Shown here piece by piece: positions 8,015-15,491 of a stretch of DNA of 43,146 nucleotides. Made by a program: the position numbers and the translations under genes. Within the stretch, counting starts at the first letter, position 1. Each line of letters opens with the position of its first letter. Under the pieces are notes generated by a model. The model made no database searches. It was not told where the DNA came from and saw nothing but the letters and a program-made list of their open reading frames with translations. Origin of the DNA: Deltaproteobacteria bacterium. Its GTDB lineage: Bacteria; Desulfobacterota; Syntrophobacteria; Syntrophobacterales; Syntrophobacteraceae. The stretch spans positions 1 through 43,146 of the forward strand of contig JAKAJS010000094.1 in NCBI GenBank assembly GCA_021813685.1, written 5' to 3'.

Positions 8015-10045
8015 ATGATGCCGCAATCGACAAAACAACTTCGTGGAACCTTTGTAAATCCCCTGCTCATCGACCCGGGGCGGCCCCTTCCGTCGGAAAT
8101 GGGCGTGATCGGCGCCGGGACCATCGGACCCGATATTGCGTACTATCTCAAAAGCGCTCTTCCGGGCGCGAAGCTCTACCTGGTGGATGTGGTCGAAGAG
8201 CCGCTCAAAAACGCTGAAAAACGACTGTCGGGGTATGTGAACAAGGCCGTCGAGAAAAGGAAGCTAAAACCCGAGCAGGCCGAAGCGGTTCTGAAAAACA
8301 TCGTCTATACTACCGAATATGAAAAACTCTCCGGCTGCGATCTCATCATAGAGGCTGCGACCGAAAACCTGGATTTAAAGCGCAAGATTTTTAAGCGGCT
8401 CGAAGAAATCGTTCGCCCCGAGACAATCCTCACCTCCAACACAAGCTCCATCCCTGCGGAAAGGATCTTCCGGGATCTATCGCTGCCGGCAAGAGCCACG
8501 GTCACCCACTTTTTTGCGCCCGCCTGGCGCAGCCTCCCCGTTGAGGTCATCTCCTGGAAAGGTGTCGGGAGCGACGTTCTCGATTATCTCCTCTGGTTTT
8601 TCGTTTCTACCGGCAAGGTCCCGATCGTAACCAGCGATGCCATCTGTTTCATGTTCGACCGGGTTTTCGATAACTGGTGCAATGAGGCTGCTTTTCTACT
8701 CGACAAGGCCCCGGCGGCGGCAATAGACAAAACGGCCGAGGAATTCGTCTTTGCGGGCCCATTCTTCGTTTTGAACCTCGCGAACGGCAATCCGATCATT
8801 ATCGAAACGAACACGCTCCAGATGGAGGAAGGGGAACATTACCGACCGGCAGCCATTCTGAGCTCGGTAGACCGCTGGCGGACCGGACGTTCCGCCGCTC
8901 CGGCGGCCGTATCCCCGGAACTCAAGGGGGCGATTCGAGACAGGCTTCTCGGGATTTTGTTCTCCCAGAGCTTCGATATCGTCGATCGGGGAATCGGGAC
9001 CCGGGAGGACCTCAACTTCGGCTGCCAGGTTGCCCTGGGCTTTCGAAAAGGCCCCCTCGATCTGATGCGTGAGATGGGCGAGGCCGAAACGATGCGCATC
9101 GTGGAAAGGTTTGAAAAGGAAAGACCCGGCTTCCCCAAACCGACGAATTCCTTTTCGTTCTACCAGGATTTCAAACGCCACCTGCTGGTGGACGAAAAAG
9201 ACGGCGTAAAGATCATAACGCTCAGAAGGCCCCAGGCGCTAAACGCCCTGAGCGATGAAATCAATAACGAGATCCTCTCGGTGCTCGAAGAAAATGTCAA
9301 TGACCCGACCGTGAAAGGCTTCGTCCTCGTGGGATACGGCGACCGGGCATTTTCGGCCGGAGCCGATATAGGAAAATTCCCCTCGATGCTCGGAAACCCC
9401 TCGGCGTCTGTCGAATATGCCAAAGAATGTGCGCGGGTGCAGGTATTTCTCGATTCCATGGAAAAGCCGGTCGTGGCCGCCGTAAACGGGCTGGCTCTTG
9501 GCGGCGGGCTGGAGGTGGCCATACGATGCCATGACATTGTTGCGACAGCCAATGCGACCTTCCAGTTTCCGGAGATCACGCTCGGTATTCTTCCCGGCAT
9601 CGGCGGATGCGCCGTACCTTACCGGAAATGGCCCAAGGGCGCGGAGATCTTCCACGAGATGATCTGCCTCGGGAAGCCCCTTTCGGCCAAAAAGGCACTC
9701 GAGATCGGCATGATCTCGAAAATCTCCGGCGACTATACCTCGCTTGTAAACGACGCGGTGGAACAGGTCCTGCGGCTGCAGGGCAAGATAGAGCGCATCC
9801 CCGAGGGGAAAACGGAAATCCCCGCAATCAAATTGCCCGAAACCCCCATGTCGCGCGATCTCGTGTTGAGCAAAGAGGCGGTGGCTGTAACGGCCAGAAC
9901 CATCCAGGCCGCAGCAGATGCCCGAAGCCTGACGGAGGCTCTTGAGGCAGGCTACCGCGGTTTCGGGGAAATCGCCTGCACCGCCGCGGCGAAAGAGGGG
10001 ATCTCGGCCTTCCTGGAGAAGCGAAAACCGGAATACAAAAGCTGA
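8015..10045 (+). CDS. Fused 3-hydroxyacyl-CoA dehydrogenase / enoyl-CoA hydratase (dehydrogenase domain first)
   Basis: Bifunctional protein (676 aa) expected to hydrate an enoyl-CoA and oxidise the 3-hydroxyacyl-CoA with NAD. Order is reversed relative to FadB/FadJ. The NAD-binding domain comes first (GAGTIG at 33-38, TSNTSSIPAERI), then the 3-hydroxyacyl dehydrogenase C-terminal domain, then a crotonase domain from about residue 390. The crotonase has the oxyanion and catalytic parts intact: GRAFSAGADI-like DRAFSAGADI, GGGLEVA and PEITLGILPG with both glutamates. The dehydrogenase keeps the active-site His (His165) but reads HFFAPAWRSLPVEVI instead of HFFNP...VEVI, and the usual PGFIxNR is ICFMFDR. 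Start chosen at ATG 8015 (AAGGAT upstream); an in-frame ATG at 7979 abuts repeat R4. The fusion probably acts with the acyl-CoA dehydrogenase upstream. Confidence 0.9.
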   Translation: MMPQSTKQLRGTFVNPLLIDPGRPLPSEMGVIGAGTIGPDIAYYLKSALPGAKLYLVDVVEEPLKNAEKRLSGYVNKAVEKRKLKPEQAEAVLKNIVYTTEYEKLSGCDLIIEAATENLDLKRKIFKRLEEIVRPETILTSNTSSIPAERIFRDLSLPARATVTHFFAPAWRSLPVEVISWKGVGSDVLDYLLWFFVSTGKVPIVTSDAICFMFDRVFDNWCNEAAFLLDKAPAAAIDKTAEEFVFAGPFFVLNLANGNPIIIETNTLQMEEGEHYRPAAILSSVDRWRTGRSAAPAAVSPELKGAIRDRLLGILFSQSFDIVDRGIGTREDLNFGCQVALGFRKGPLDLMREMGEAETMRIVERFEKERPGFPKPTNSFSFYQDFKRHLLVDEKDGVKIITLRRPQALNALSDEINNEILSVLEENVNDPTVKGFVLVGYGDRAFSAGADIGKFPSMLGNPSASVEYAKECARVQVFLDSMEKPVVAAVNGLALGGGLEVAIRCHDIVATANATFQFPEITLGILPGIGGCAVPYRKWPKGAEIFHEMICLGKPLSAKKALEIGMISKISGDYTSLVNDAVEQVLRLQGKIERIPEGKTEIPAIKLPETPMSRDLVLSKEAVAVTARTIQAAADARSLTEALEAGYRGFGEIACTAAAKEGISAFLEKRKPEYKS

Positions 10046-10048
10046 GAA

Positions 10049-10119
10049 CAAAAGAGCGGGCTAAAGGATAACAGCGTGGGGGCCATTGGCCCCCACACCC
10101 CCTCGCCGCTGCGCGGCTC
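10049..10119 (+). repeat. Palindromic repeat, AAAAGCGCGGG family, copy 2
   Basis: Immediately after the preceding stop codon come CAAAAGAGCGGG, then the hairpin GTGGGGGCC-ATT-GGCCCCCAC (10076-10096), a C-tract, and CGCCGCTGCGCGGCTC. The copy at 42967-43018 (minus strand) has the same parts in the same order, ending CGCCGCTACGCGGCTC. No T-run follows, so it is a hairpin element more than a canonical terminator. Confidence 0.6.
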
Positions 10120-10271
10120 TTTGGGCGCGCAACGGCGACTCGTCGCTTCCCGCTCTGTTTAAGGTCTTCCACAAAACTTCCGATCATGATTACAATGTAA
10201 CAGGATTTCGAAGCTACGGGTTTTGCGCCCGGGAGGGAGAGATGTTTTTCCTGTGGACGAACTGGTGAAAA

Positions 10272-11201
10272 ATGAAACAGGGCCTTAAGAAAGAGTTTTT
10301 GCTCCAGATAATCGGGGTCAGTCTCCTTTGCCTTTTTTCGAGCCCCGTATCGCATGCGGCTCCAATAAATTACAGGCTTTATTCGGAACTTCTCAAGCTT
10401 CCCACAGACGGAAAGATCGTTCCAATCGCCGGCGTGCCGTGTGTTAAAATATTTCTCAAAAAAGGACAGTCGATCACTTCCTTGGTCGAATCCGTGGATT
10501 ATCTCGATCGGAAGCTCATCTTCTACCGCCAGCAAATCGCGCTCATAAACGGGCTCGATTTCACGGCGGAAGTCGGCGCCGCCGGGAACCTGGGAACGGA
10601 CGTGAAGTATGTCTACGTGCCGCTCAATTTTTCCATACGACCGGAAATCCTTCCGGCATGGCTCGAATCTGCTCAAAACCTGCCGAAATACATTCTTATC
10701 GATCTCGACAGGCAGTGCCTGGGCCTTTATGAATACGGAAATCTGGTCGACCAGTTCCCGATTTCTTCCGGAACCCGCGGAACTCCTGCGAGAAAATTCG
10801 TCATTTTGTCCAAGGAATTAAACCACTACTCCACGGAATACAACATGGCCTGGATGCCTTTTGCCTTGAGGCTCTTTGGCAACTACTACCTGCACGCAGG
10901 CATTCTTCCGGGCTATGCGGCCTCCCATGGGTGCGTGCGCCTGATTTATGAAAACGCTGTCATCGTTTACAATTGGGCCAATGTCGGAACGCCGGGCGAG
11001 ATCGTCAAGGGAACCGGGAAGCTGATAAAAGAGGAGCCCGAACCGGATGAAGAACAGCCGGCCGAACGGGTGGAAGCGCCCGAGCCTGATGTGGACACTC
11101 CCGCCCCGCAGGTCGAATCGTCCGGGAAACTGCCGCCCACGCACAGCCTGAAAGACCCCTATCGGGATTTTTTTGCTCCCGACCCCGGAAACGGCGATTA
11201 G
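10272..11201 (+). CDS. L,D-transpeptidase (YkuD family), secreted
   Basis: A 309-aa exported peptidoglycan-modifying enzyme, forming 3-3 cross-links or attaching proteins to the wall. Residues 1-29 form a signal peptide (charged start, hydrophobic core, cleavage near SHA-AP). A LysM-like segment sits around residues 62-118 (LKKGQSITSLVESVDY to YVYVPLNF). The YkuD domain from about 138 holds His208, and SHGCVR with His219 and catalytic Cys221. The C-terminal tail from about 250 is Pro/Glu-rich and probably disordered. It stands alone between converging units; the next gene is on the opposite strand. Confidence 0.9.
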   Translation: MKQGLKKEFLLQIIGVSLLCLFSSPVSHAAPINYRLYSELLKLPTDGKIVPIAGVPCVKIFLKKGQSITSLVESVDYLDRKLIFYRQQIALINGLDFTAEVGAAGNLGTDVKYVYVPLNFSIRPEILPAWLESAQNLPKYILIDLDRQCLGLYEYGNLVDQFPISSGTRGTPARKFVILSKELNHYSTEYNMAWMPFALRLFGNYYLHAGILPGYAASHGCVRLIYENAVIVYNWANVGTPGEIVKGTGKLIKEEPEPDEEQPAERVEAPEPDVDTPAPQVESSGKLPPTHSLKDPYRDFFAPDPGNGD

Positions 11202-11223
11202 AACAGCATAAGAGCCAGTCCCT

Positions 11224-12189
11224 CTACTCGGACAGAACCGGCGGATTTTGCAAGGTAAAGGAAACCTCCCGGCCCACCTGGCTCTTCGCTGGTAGGTTGG
11301 CCGTTGCTTCCAGAGTCTGCCCTTGGGCAAGGCGCAGACCGATCAACCAGCGCCCTTCATGCGGATAGCAGCTTTCCACCAAAGCCCGGCCGACCGGTCC
11401 CAGGGCCGGGTGGGAGCCCAGGTGGACACGGTCCGGATGTAATGCCACCACCCCTCCCCCCAAACCGAAGAGAGCTGCCGGCAAAAAGGCCCTGTAGCCG
11501 GCGAGGAGGGCCACTTTGACGGAAACCGGCGACACCACCAACTCCGCCGGACCGGCTTCCTGGAGGATCTCCCCTTCATCCAGCACCCCGAGCGTATCGG
11601 CGAGGCGCTGTGCTTCCGCTAATTGGTGAGTGACCAGAAGCATGGTCAGACGATATTCTTTTTGCAGCGAAAGGAGCAATCCCTGCATCTCCAGACGAGC
11701 AGGATGGTCCAGGGCTGAAAACGGCTCGTCGAGCAGGAGCGCACGGGGACGGGCTGCCAGGGCTCTGCCCAGGGCCACACGCTGTTTTTGACCTCCGGAA
11801 AGGGTGTTGACTCCTGCAAAGAGATAGTCTTGGAGTTCGAGCGCCTTTACAAGGTTGCGGCTGTAGTCGTCCAGCCTTTTGTTCGGGAGGGCGTAGGCGA
11901 TATTGCTCTGGACATCCAGGTGGGGAAAAAGAAGGGGACTTTGGGTCAGGTAGCCAAGTTGTCGCCGCCAGGCGGGAAGGTGCAACCGCGCGGTATGGTC
12001 GGCCAGCACGGTACCGTTTAAGGCGATGTGTCCCTTATGCAGCGTTTGGAATCCGGCCGTAACGGATAGAATCGTGCTCTTGCCCGCGCCGGAGGGTCCG
12101 AAGACACAATACGTCCGGCCTTCCGGAACTTCTATGTGGGCGCGCACGGTAAAAGGCCGGCGAGGCTGCTCAATCCGAATGGACAACAC
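11224..12189 (-). CDS. ABC transporter ATPase, molybdate/tungstate type (ModC-like)
   Basis: A 321-aa ATPase that energises oxyanion uptake. Walker A is GPSGAGKST (31-39), the Q-loop is in GYLTQSPLLFPHLDV, the signature LSGGQKQRV starts at 130, and Walker B LLLDEP is at 151-156 followed by the D-loop SALD. The remainder (from about 235) is an OB-like regulatory domain of ModC/CysA type. The start overlaps the permease stop by 20 bases, indicating translational coupling in an order substrate-binding protein, permease, ATPase. Molybdate or tungstate is favoured over sulfate because of the binding protein and the adjacent ModE-like regulator. Metal choice cannot be settled by eye. Confidence 0.85.
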   Translation of the reverse strand: MLSIRIEQPRRPFTVRAHIEVPEGRTYCVFGPSGAGKSTILSVTAGFQTLHKGHIALNGTVLADHTARLHLPAWRRQLGYLTQSPLLFPHLDVQSNIAYALPNKRLDDYSRNLVKALELQDYLFAGVNTLSGGQKQRVALGRALAARPRALLLDEPFSALDHPARLEMQGLLLSLQKEYRLTMLLVTHQLAEAQRLADTLGVLDEGEILQEAGPAELVVSPVSVKVALLAGYRAFLPAALFGLGGGVVALHPDRVHLGSHPALGPVGRALVESCYPHEGRWLIGLRLAQGQTLEATANLPAKSQVGREVSFTLQNPPVLSE

Positions 12190-12991
12190 GATGTTTCCTC
12201 CACAGAACGGTCAAAAGAGGCAGCGGCAGAGAAACCAGAACCAGGATCAGCGCGAGCGGGAGGGCCGAACTCAGTCCTTCCTCCTGCAGCGCCACCCATA
12301 TGGCGACGGGCAGCCCCCTGGGATAGTAGGCGACCACGATGACCGCCCCGAAAGCCCCGATGGCCCTGGCCCATGCCATCGAAAAGGCCACGAGGAGTCC
12401 GGGCAATGCCAGGGGTAGAGTGATTCGACAAAAGGTGCGCCCCGGCGGCAGGCCCAGGCTGTATGATGTGTGGATGAGCGCACGATCCACCTGATCGAAG
12501 GCGCTCAGCGCTCCCAGAATATAGTAGGGGGCGGCCTCGTAGACCTCGGCCAGGACCACGGCGAAGAAAGAATTGCTGCCCGACACGTGTAACACGGAAA
12601 GCCATCTGCCCAAAAAACTGTAAGGCCCGTAAAGGTAAACGAGCAAAAGGCCTATCACCAGGGGCGGCATCAAAAGGGGAATCATCAGAAGATACTCGAC
12701 ACTACGAAAAAGCCCTTTCGGGTCCCGGGAAAGCCGCCAGGCCAGGGGAGTGCCCGCAACCACCAGAACCCCCATGGCCACGACGGTGGTTGAAAGGGAC
12801 AGAACCAGGGGCGCGGAGCCCCAGTTGCGCCAGTCCTCGGCCAGCTGATGCAGGCCGGTATGGGCGAGAAGAACTACAGCGGGCAGAAGGAGAAAACCGA
12901 TTGCCAGGATGGCCAGGAGAGTGACCACCCCGTTTCCATAGAAAGGCTCCCGGTTAATTGAGTTCGGCCTTGATCTCTTTCGGAATGGCAT
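12170..12991 (-). CDS. ABC transporter permease, molybdate/tungstate type (ModB-like)
   Basis: Inner-membrane permease (273 aa) with about six hydrophobic helices, starting at residues 22-43 (VTLLAILAIGFLLLPAVVLL). The cytoplasmic EAA loop that docks to the ATPase is seen as ALIHTSYSLGLPPGRTFCRITLPLALPG, with the conserved Gly. It starts at ATG 12991, 38 bases inside the binding-protein gene, with AGGGGA upstream; a shorter start inside the overlap-free region is possible. It lies in one operon with its neighbours on both sides. Confidence 0.85.
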   Translation of the reverse strand: MPFRKRSRPNSINREPFYGNGVVTLLAILAIGFLLLPAVVLLAHTGLHQLAEDWRNWGSAPLVLSLSTTVVAMGVLVVAGTPLAWRLSRDPKGLFRSVEYLLMIPLLMPPLVIGLLLVYLYGPYSFLGRWLSVLHVSGSNSFFAVVLAEVYEAAPYYILGALSAFDQVDRALIHTSYSLGLPPGRTFCRITLPLALPGLLVAFSMAWARAIGAFGAVIVVAYYPRGLPVAIWVALQEEGLSSALPLALILVLVSLPLPLLTVLWRKHRVVHSD

Positions 12992-13967
12992 TTCTATCCC
13001 CTGCTACCACCGGTTTGCCTAACCACTCATAGCCGTTTTGCAGATAAATCGCTTTCCCGGCAGGCGACAGAAGGTATTTCACGAAGGCGACCCCGGCCTT
13101 CTGATTCGGCGCATCTCCTATGGTGGTCACATATAAGACCAGGTTAGCGCCTTTGATGGTGGTAGTCTCACCGTTTTTCATGGGAATGGTAACGCTCTGG
13201 GCGGCATAAGAGCTGGTCATGGCCGGATTGCCCAAGTTTATCTCATCGGGCAGTTTAATATACTTCAAGTGTCGCTGGACGGCCTGGGGCAGGAAGGCGG
13301 AACATGCGTCGAGCTGTCCGGCCTCCAGGCGCGAGTCAAGAGCCGTTTCGGCGAAAATCTGTTTGGGATTGTTAACCGAGCCGATAATCTTGTCCACCGT
13401 CCCTGCAGGCAGGTTGTACTTTTTGGCTGCCAACTTCAGCATAATTATAAAGGCCTGGCCCTGGGGATCGGTTCGAGGGTCCGTGCGGCCCAAGTGAAAA
13501 CCCTTTCGAGTCATTAGAAAAAACAAGTCGGAAAGAGGCCTGTGTCCAGCCGCAATGGCCTCGAGTTGGGGGGCAAAGGGGCTTTGGGGCGAATAAGCCA
13601 CCACCAACGGATTAGTCGCAAAACCCACCGACCAGGTGGTGAACTTGGGTTCAAGCCCCGCAATGGGCGCCTGACCGACGCTTTCGAAAACATTGGGTTG
13701 AATTTCCCCGGCCTTGATCAGGTTCGCCACTCCAAAGGCGCCGCCCGCATGGCTCTGGTAGCCAAATCCCGTGGCCTTTTGAAAAGCGGGACCGAGGTAG
13801 CGGTCGTTGACAATAGTCAGGGCGCCGGCGTAAGCCACATTGGCAATCTGTTCGGAGCCGGCTAAGGCCCTGCCACTGCCCGATACGCCGACTATCAGAC
13901 CGACAATGGCGGCTATCGCCACTACGAGTGGCAGGCTGTTTCTCCTGGACCGAAGTGTTGACATCAT
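12954..13967 (-). CDS. Periplasmic molybdate/tungstate-type substrate-binding protein (ModA/WtpA-like)
   Basis: A 337-aa exported binding protein. It begins with a long signal peptide (Arg-rich, then VVAIAAIVGLIVGV, cleavage near ALA-G). The mature part starts NVAYAGALTIVNDRYLGPAF, matching the first strand of this family, and contains LGRTDPRTDPQGQAF, close to the WtpA-type GRSDPxxDPCG motif, then a helical lobe ending in VKYLLSPAGKAIYLQNGYEWL. GGAG lies five bases before ATG 13967. It is first in the transporter operon. The WtpA resemblance hints at tungstate as well as molybdate. Confidence 0.82.
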   Translation of the reverse strand: MMSTLRSRRNSLPLVVAIAAIVGLIVGVSGSGRALAGSEQIANVAYAGALTIVNDRYLGPAFQKATGFGYQSHAGGAFGVANLIKAGEIQPNVFESVGQAPIAGLEPKFTTWSVGFATNPLVVAYSPQSPFAPQLEAIAAGHRPLSDLFFLMTRKGFHLGRTDPRTDPQGQAFIIMLKLAAKKYNLPAGTVDKIIGSVNNPKQIFAETALDSRLEAGQLDACSAFLPQAVQRHLKYIKLPDEINLGNPAMTSSYAAQSVTIPMKNGETTTIKGANLVLYVTTIGDAPNQKAGVAFVKYLLSPAGKAIYLQNGYEWLGKPVVAGDRNAIPKEIKAELN

Positions 13968-14146
13968 TTCATCTCCAATCTGTTAAAACTGAATTGCACA
14001 GGCCGATCATTCCCCCGGGATTCAGGACCTATCCCCGATGCCTGCGCCAAGCCGTACTTTAGCCTCGAAATCCGCCCGTTGTCCGGCAACTACAAGGAAA
14101 CCTGCACGGAAGGGCACTTCAGCTCGAAATAAAGACCCCCGTATGC
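13968..14146. other. Leader of the oxyanion transporter operon with an imperfect short duplication
   Basis: A non-coding stretch of 179 bases between the regulator gene and the binding-protein gene, both on the minus strand. The segments at about 14052-14072 (GTACTTTAGCCTCGAAAT) and 14110-14130 (GCACTTCAGCTCGAAAT) resemble each other, with one base of length difference. They could be paired regulator sites. No clear promoter hexamers or terminator were found. Confidence 0.3.
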
Positions 14147-15178
14147 TCACACCGTTTCCTCATTTCCGGTAGTCTGGGTCTCCAGCCCGCTTAATCTTCC
14201 CAAACACTCTCGGTAGCTCGGACTGCGAACTACTTCACGCAGAGCCGCGATGCGCGGATCGCCCTCAAGCTCAACGGGATAGCACAGATCGAATGCCTCC
14301 TTGCTTACGAGGCGGAATTCGAGCCCCGCCTGTTCGGCTGTAAGGCGATGGCAAACGCCCGCATCGGCCCAGCCTCGACTCACCGCAACCGCAACCTCCC
14401 AGTGATTATGGGCAACTTGCTCCGGTACTTTATGGCTTCCAATCACTTTGTCCTGACAGCGTCTAGCCCCGGAGCCCTCCTTACGTCCGACCCAGCGAAT
14501 GAGAGAAGCAGCGATCTCACCATAGGTCTTCACTCCTTCCCCCGGTCTCACCGCCACTCCTTCGTGCCAGACCGCTACCCTTAAGAGCCGGTATCCTCTG
14601 CCCAAGAGGTTCAGAACCACTTCGGCATTCCCTTCGCGCTCATCAATTTCGCGCAGGTGTATTCCCGCCACATGGACCAGCCCTTTCTTAAGCAAAGTGA
14701 GCGCTTCCTGGCTGTGGCGATGGAAAGAAAGAAGCCGCACGCCTGCCTTTTGGCTCATTATCGCAGCCAGCAATCCAGCGGCAGGGTCGCAGGAGGCGAA
14801 GATCAGGCTGCGCGCCGAATCATGCGAGAGAAGGGGCGCTTCAGCCGCTCCGTCGCTCCATCCGTCGGGGGGCAGCATGACAAACGCCACGGGTTCCGCC
14901 GGAAAGATCAACGTTTTTTGCCCGAAAGCGGCTGTCCAATAACCGCAGGGGGTACGTCGAGGCCTCCAGGCCCAGGCGCTCTCATCTGCTTGGTCGGCGG
15001 CGAACAGTTCCTCGACCGTGCACTCCAGAGCGCGAGCCAATGCCAAAGCGGCACTGACAGACGGTGTGAGCGCTCCACTCTCGATAGCTGCGATGCTGGA
15101 CCGAGAAACGCCGGAACGGCGAGCAAGGTCCGCTTGTGTCCAGTTCCGCTTGACGCGAAAAGGGCGCACAAAAGACAT
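14147..15178 (-). CDS. HTH (XRE/Cro) transcriptional regulator with C-terminal solute-binding-fold domain
   Basis: A 343-aa regulator. Residues 8-60 form an XRE-type helix-turn-helix (WTQADLARRSGVSRSSIAAIESG, then TPSVSAALALARALECTVEELF). The rest resembles the PBP-like ligand-binding domain found attached to DNA-binding domains in molybdate-responsive regulators: a periplasmic-binding-protein fold used inside the cell. It includes HEGVAVRPGEG and WADAGVCHRLTAEQAGLEF. The gene sits just upstream of the oxyanion transporter operon on the same strand and most likely controls it, sensing molybdate/tungstate or a cofactor precursor. AGGAGG precedes ATG 15178 by seven bases. See the promoter at 15202-15253. 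Confidence 0.85.
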   Translation of the reverse strand: MSFVRPFRVKRNWTQADLARRSGVSRSSIAAIESGALTPSVSAALALARALECTVEELFAADQADESAWAWRPRRTPCGYWTAAFGQKTLIFPAEPVAFVMLPPDGWSDGAAEAPLLSHDSARSLIFASCDPAAGLLAAIMSQKAGVRLLSFHRHSQEALTLLKKGLVHVAGIHLREIDEREGNAEVVLNLLGRGYRLLRVAVWHEGVAVRPGEGVKTYGEIAASLIRWVGRKEGSGARRCQDKVIGSHKVPEQVAHNHWEVAVAVSRGWADAGVCHRLTAEQAGLEFRLVSKEAFDLCYPVELEGDPRIAALREVVRSPSYRECLGRLSGLETQTTGNEETV

Positions 15179-15201
15179 ACTTGCACCTCCTGCCTCCTGT
15201 T

Positions 15202-15253
15202 TGTCAGTAAGATATCATTCATGTCAGGATACGGGCAAGGCGATTTTCTGACA
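15202..15253 (-). promoter_or_regulatory. Promoter and candidate operator of the HTH/PBP regulator gene
   Basis: On the minus strand TTGCCC (15233-15238) and TATCTT (15209-15214) are 18 bases apart, a fair sigma-70 promoter about 30 bases before the start codon. Three copies of the hexamer TGTCAG surround it: 15202-15207 and 15222-15227 in one direction and 15248-15253 inverted. This arrangement suits autoregulation, but the operator role is inferred. Confidence 0.45.
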
Positions 15254-15491
15254 GCCGAGAAAAGCCGCAGGGTTTCCCTCCCATGGGCGAGGGGGTGAAA
15301 TCCCCCCGATCTGCTCACCATTGAAAATTCAACACTTTGAAAAAGGGAGAAGCACAAGTGGCAGATGCCGGGAATACCCGCGCCCCCTTCTCTTCGGGGG
15401 TGAGCACGAGGCTGGAATCGCGATGCGAGGCGGGCCCCGAAGGGCCTGCCCTTTCCTGAAAATAGCGACACGGTCGCAGGGCTTGATGCCG
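15254..15491. other. Non-coding stretch between lpdA and the regulator, with a UUCG-type hairpin
   Basis: No gene is seen. The main feature is a 9-bp stem with one mismatch at 15429-15437 and 15442-15450; on the minus strand its loop is TTCG, and it lies about 40 bases past the lpdA stop. It lacks a T-run on that strand. Near 15296-15350, GAAATCCCCCC and CTTTGAAAAAGGG may be a decayed copy of the repeat family seen at 7.3-8.0 kb. Confidence 0.4.
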
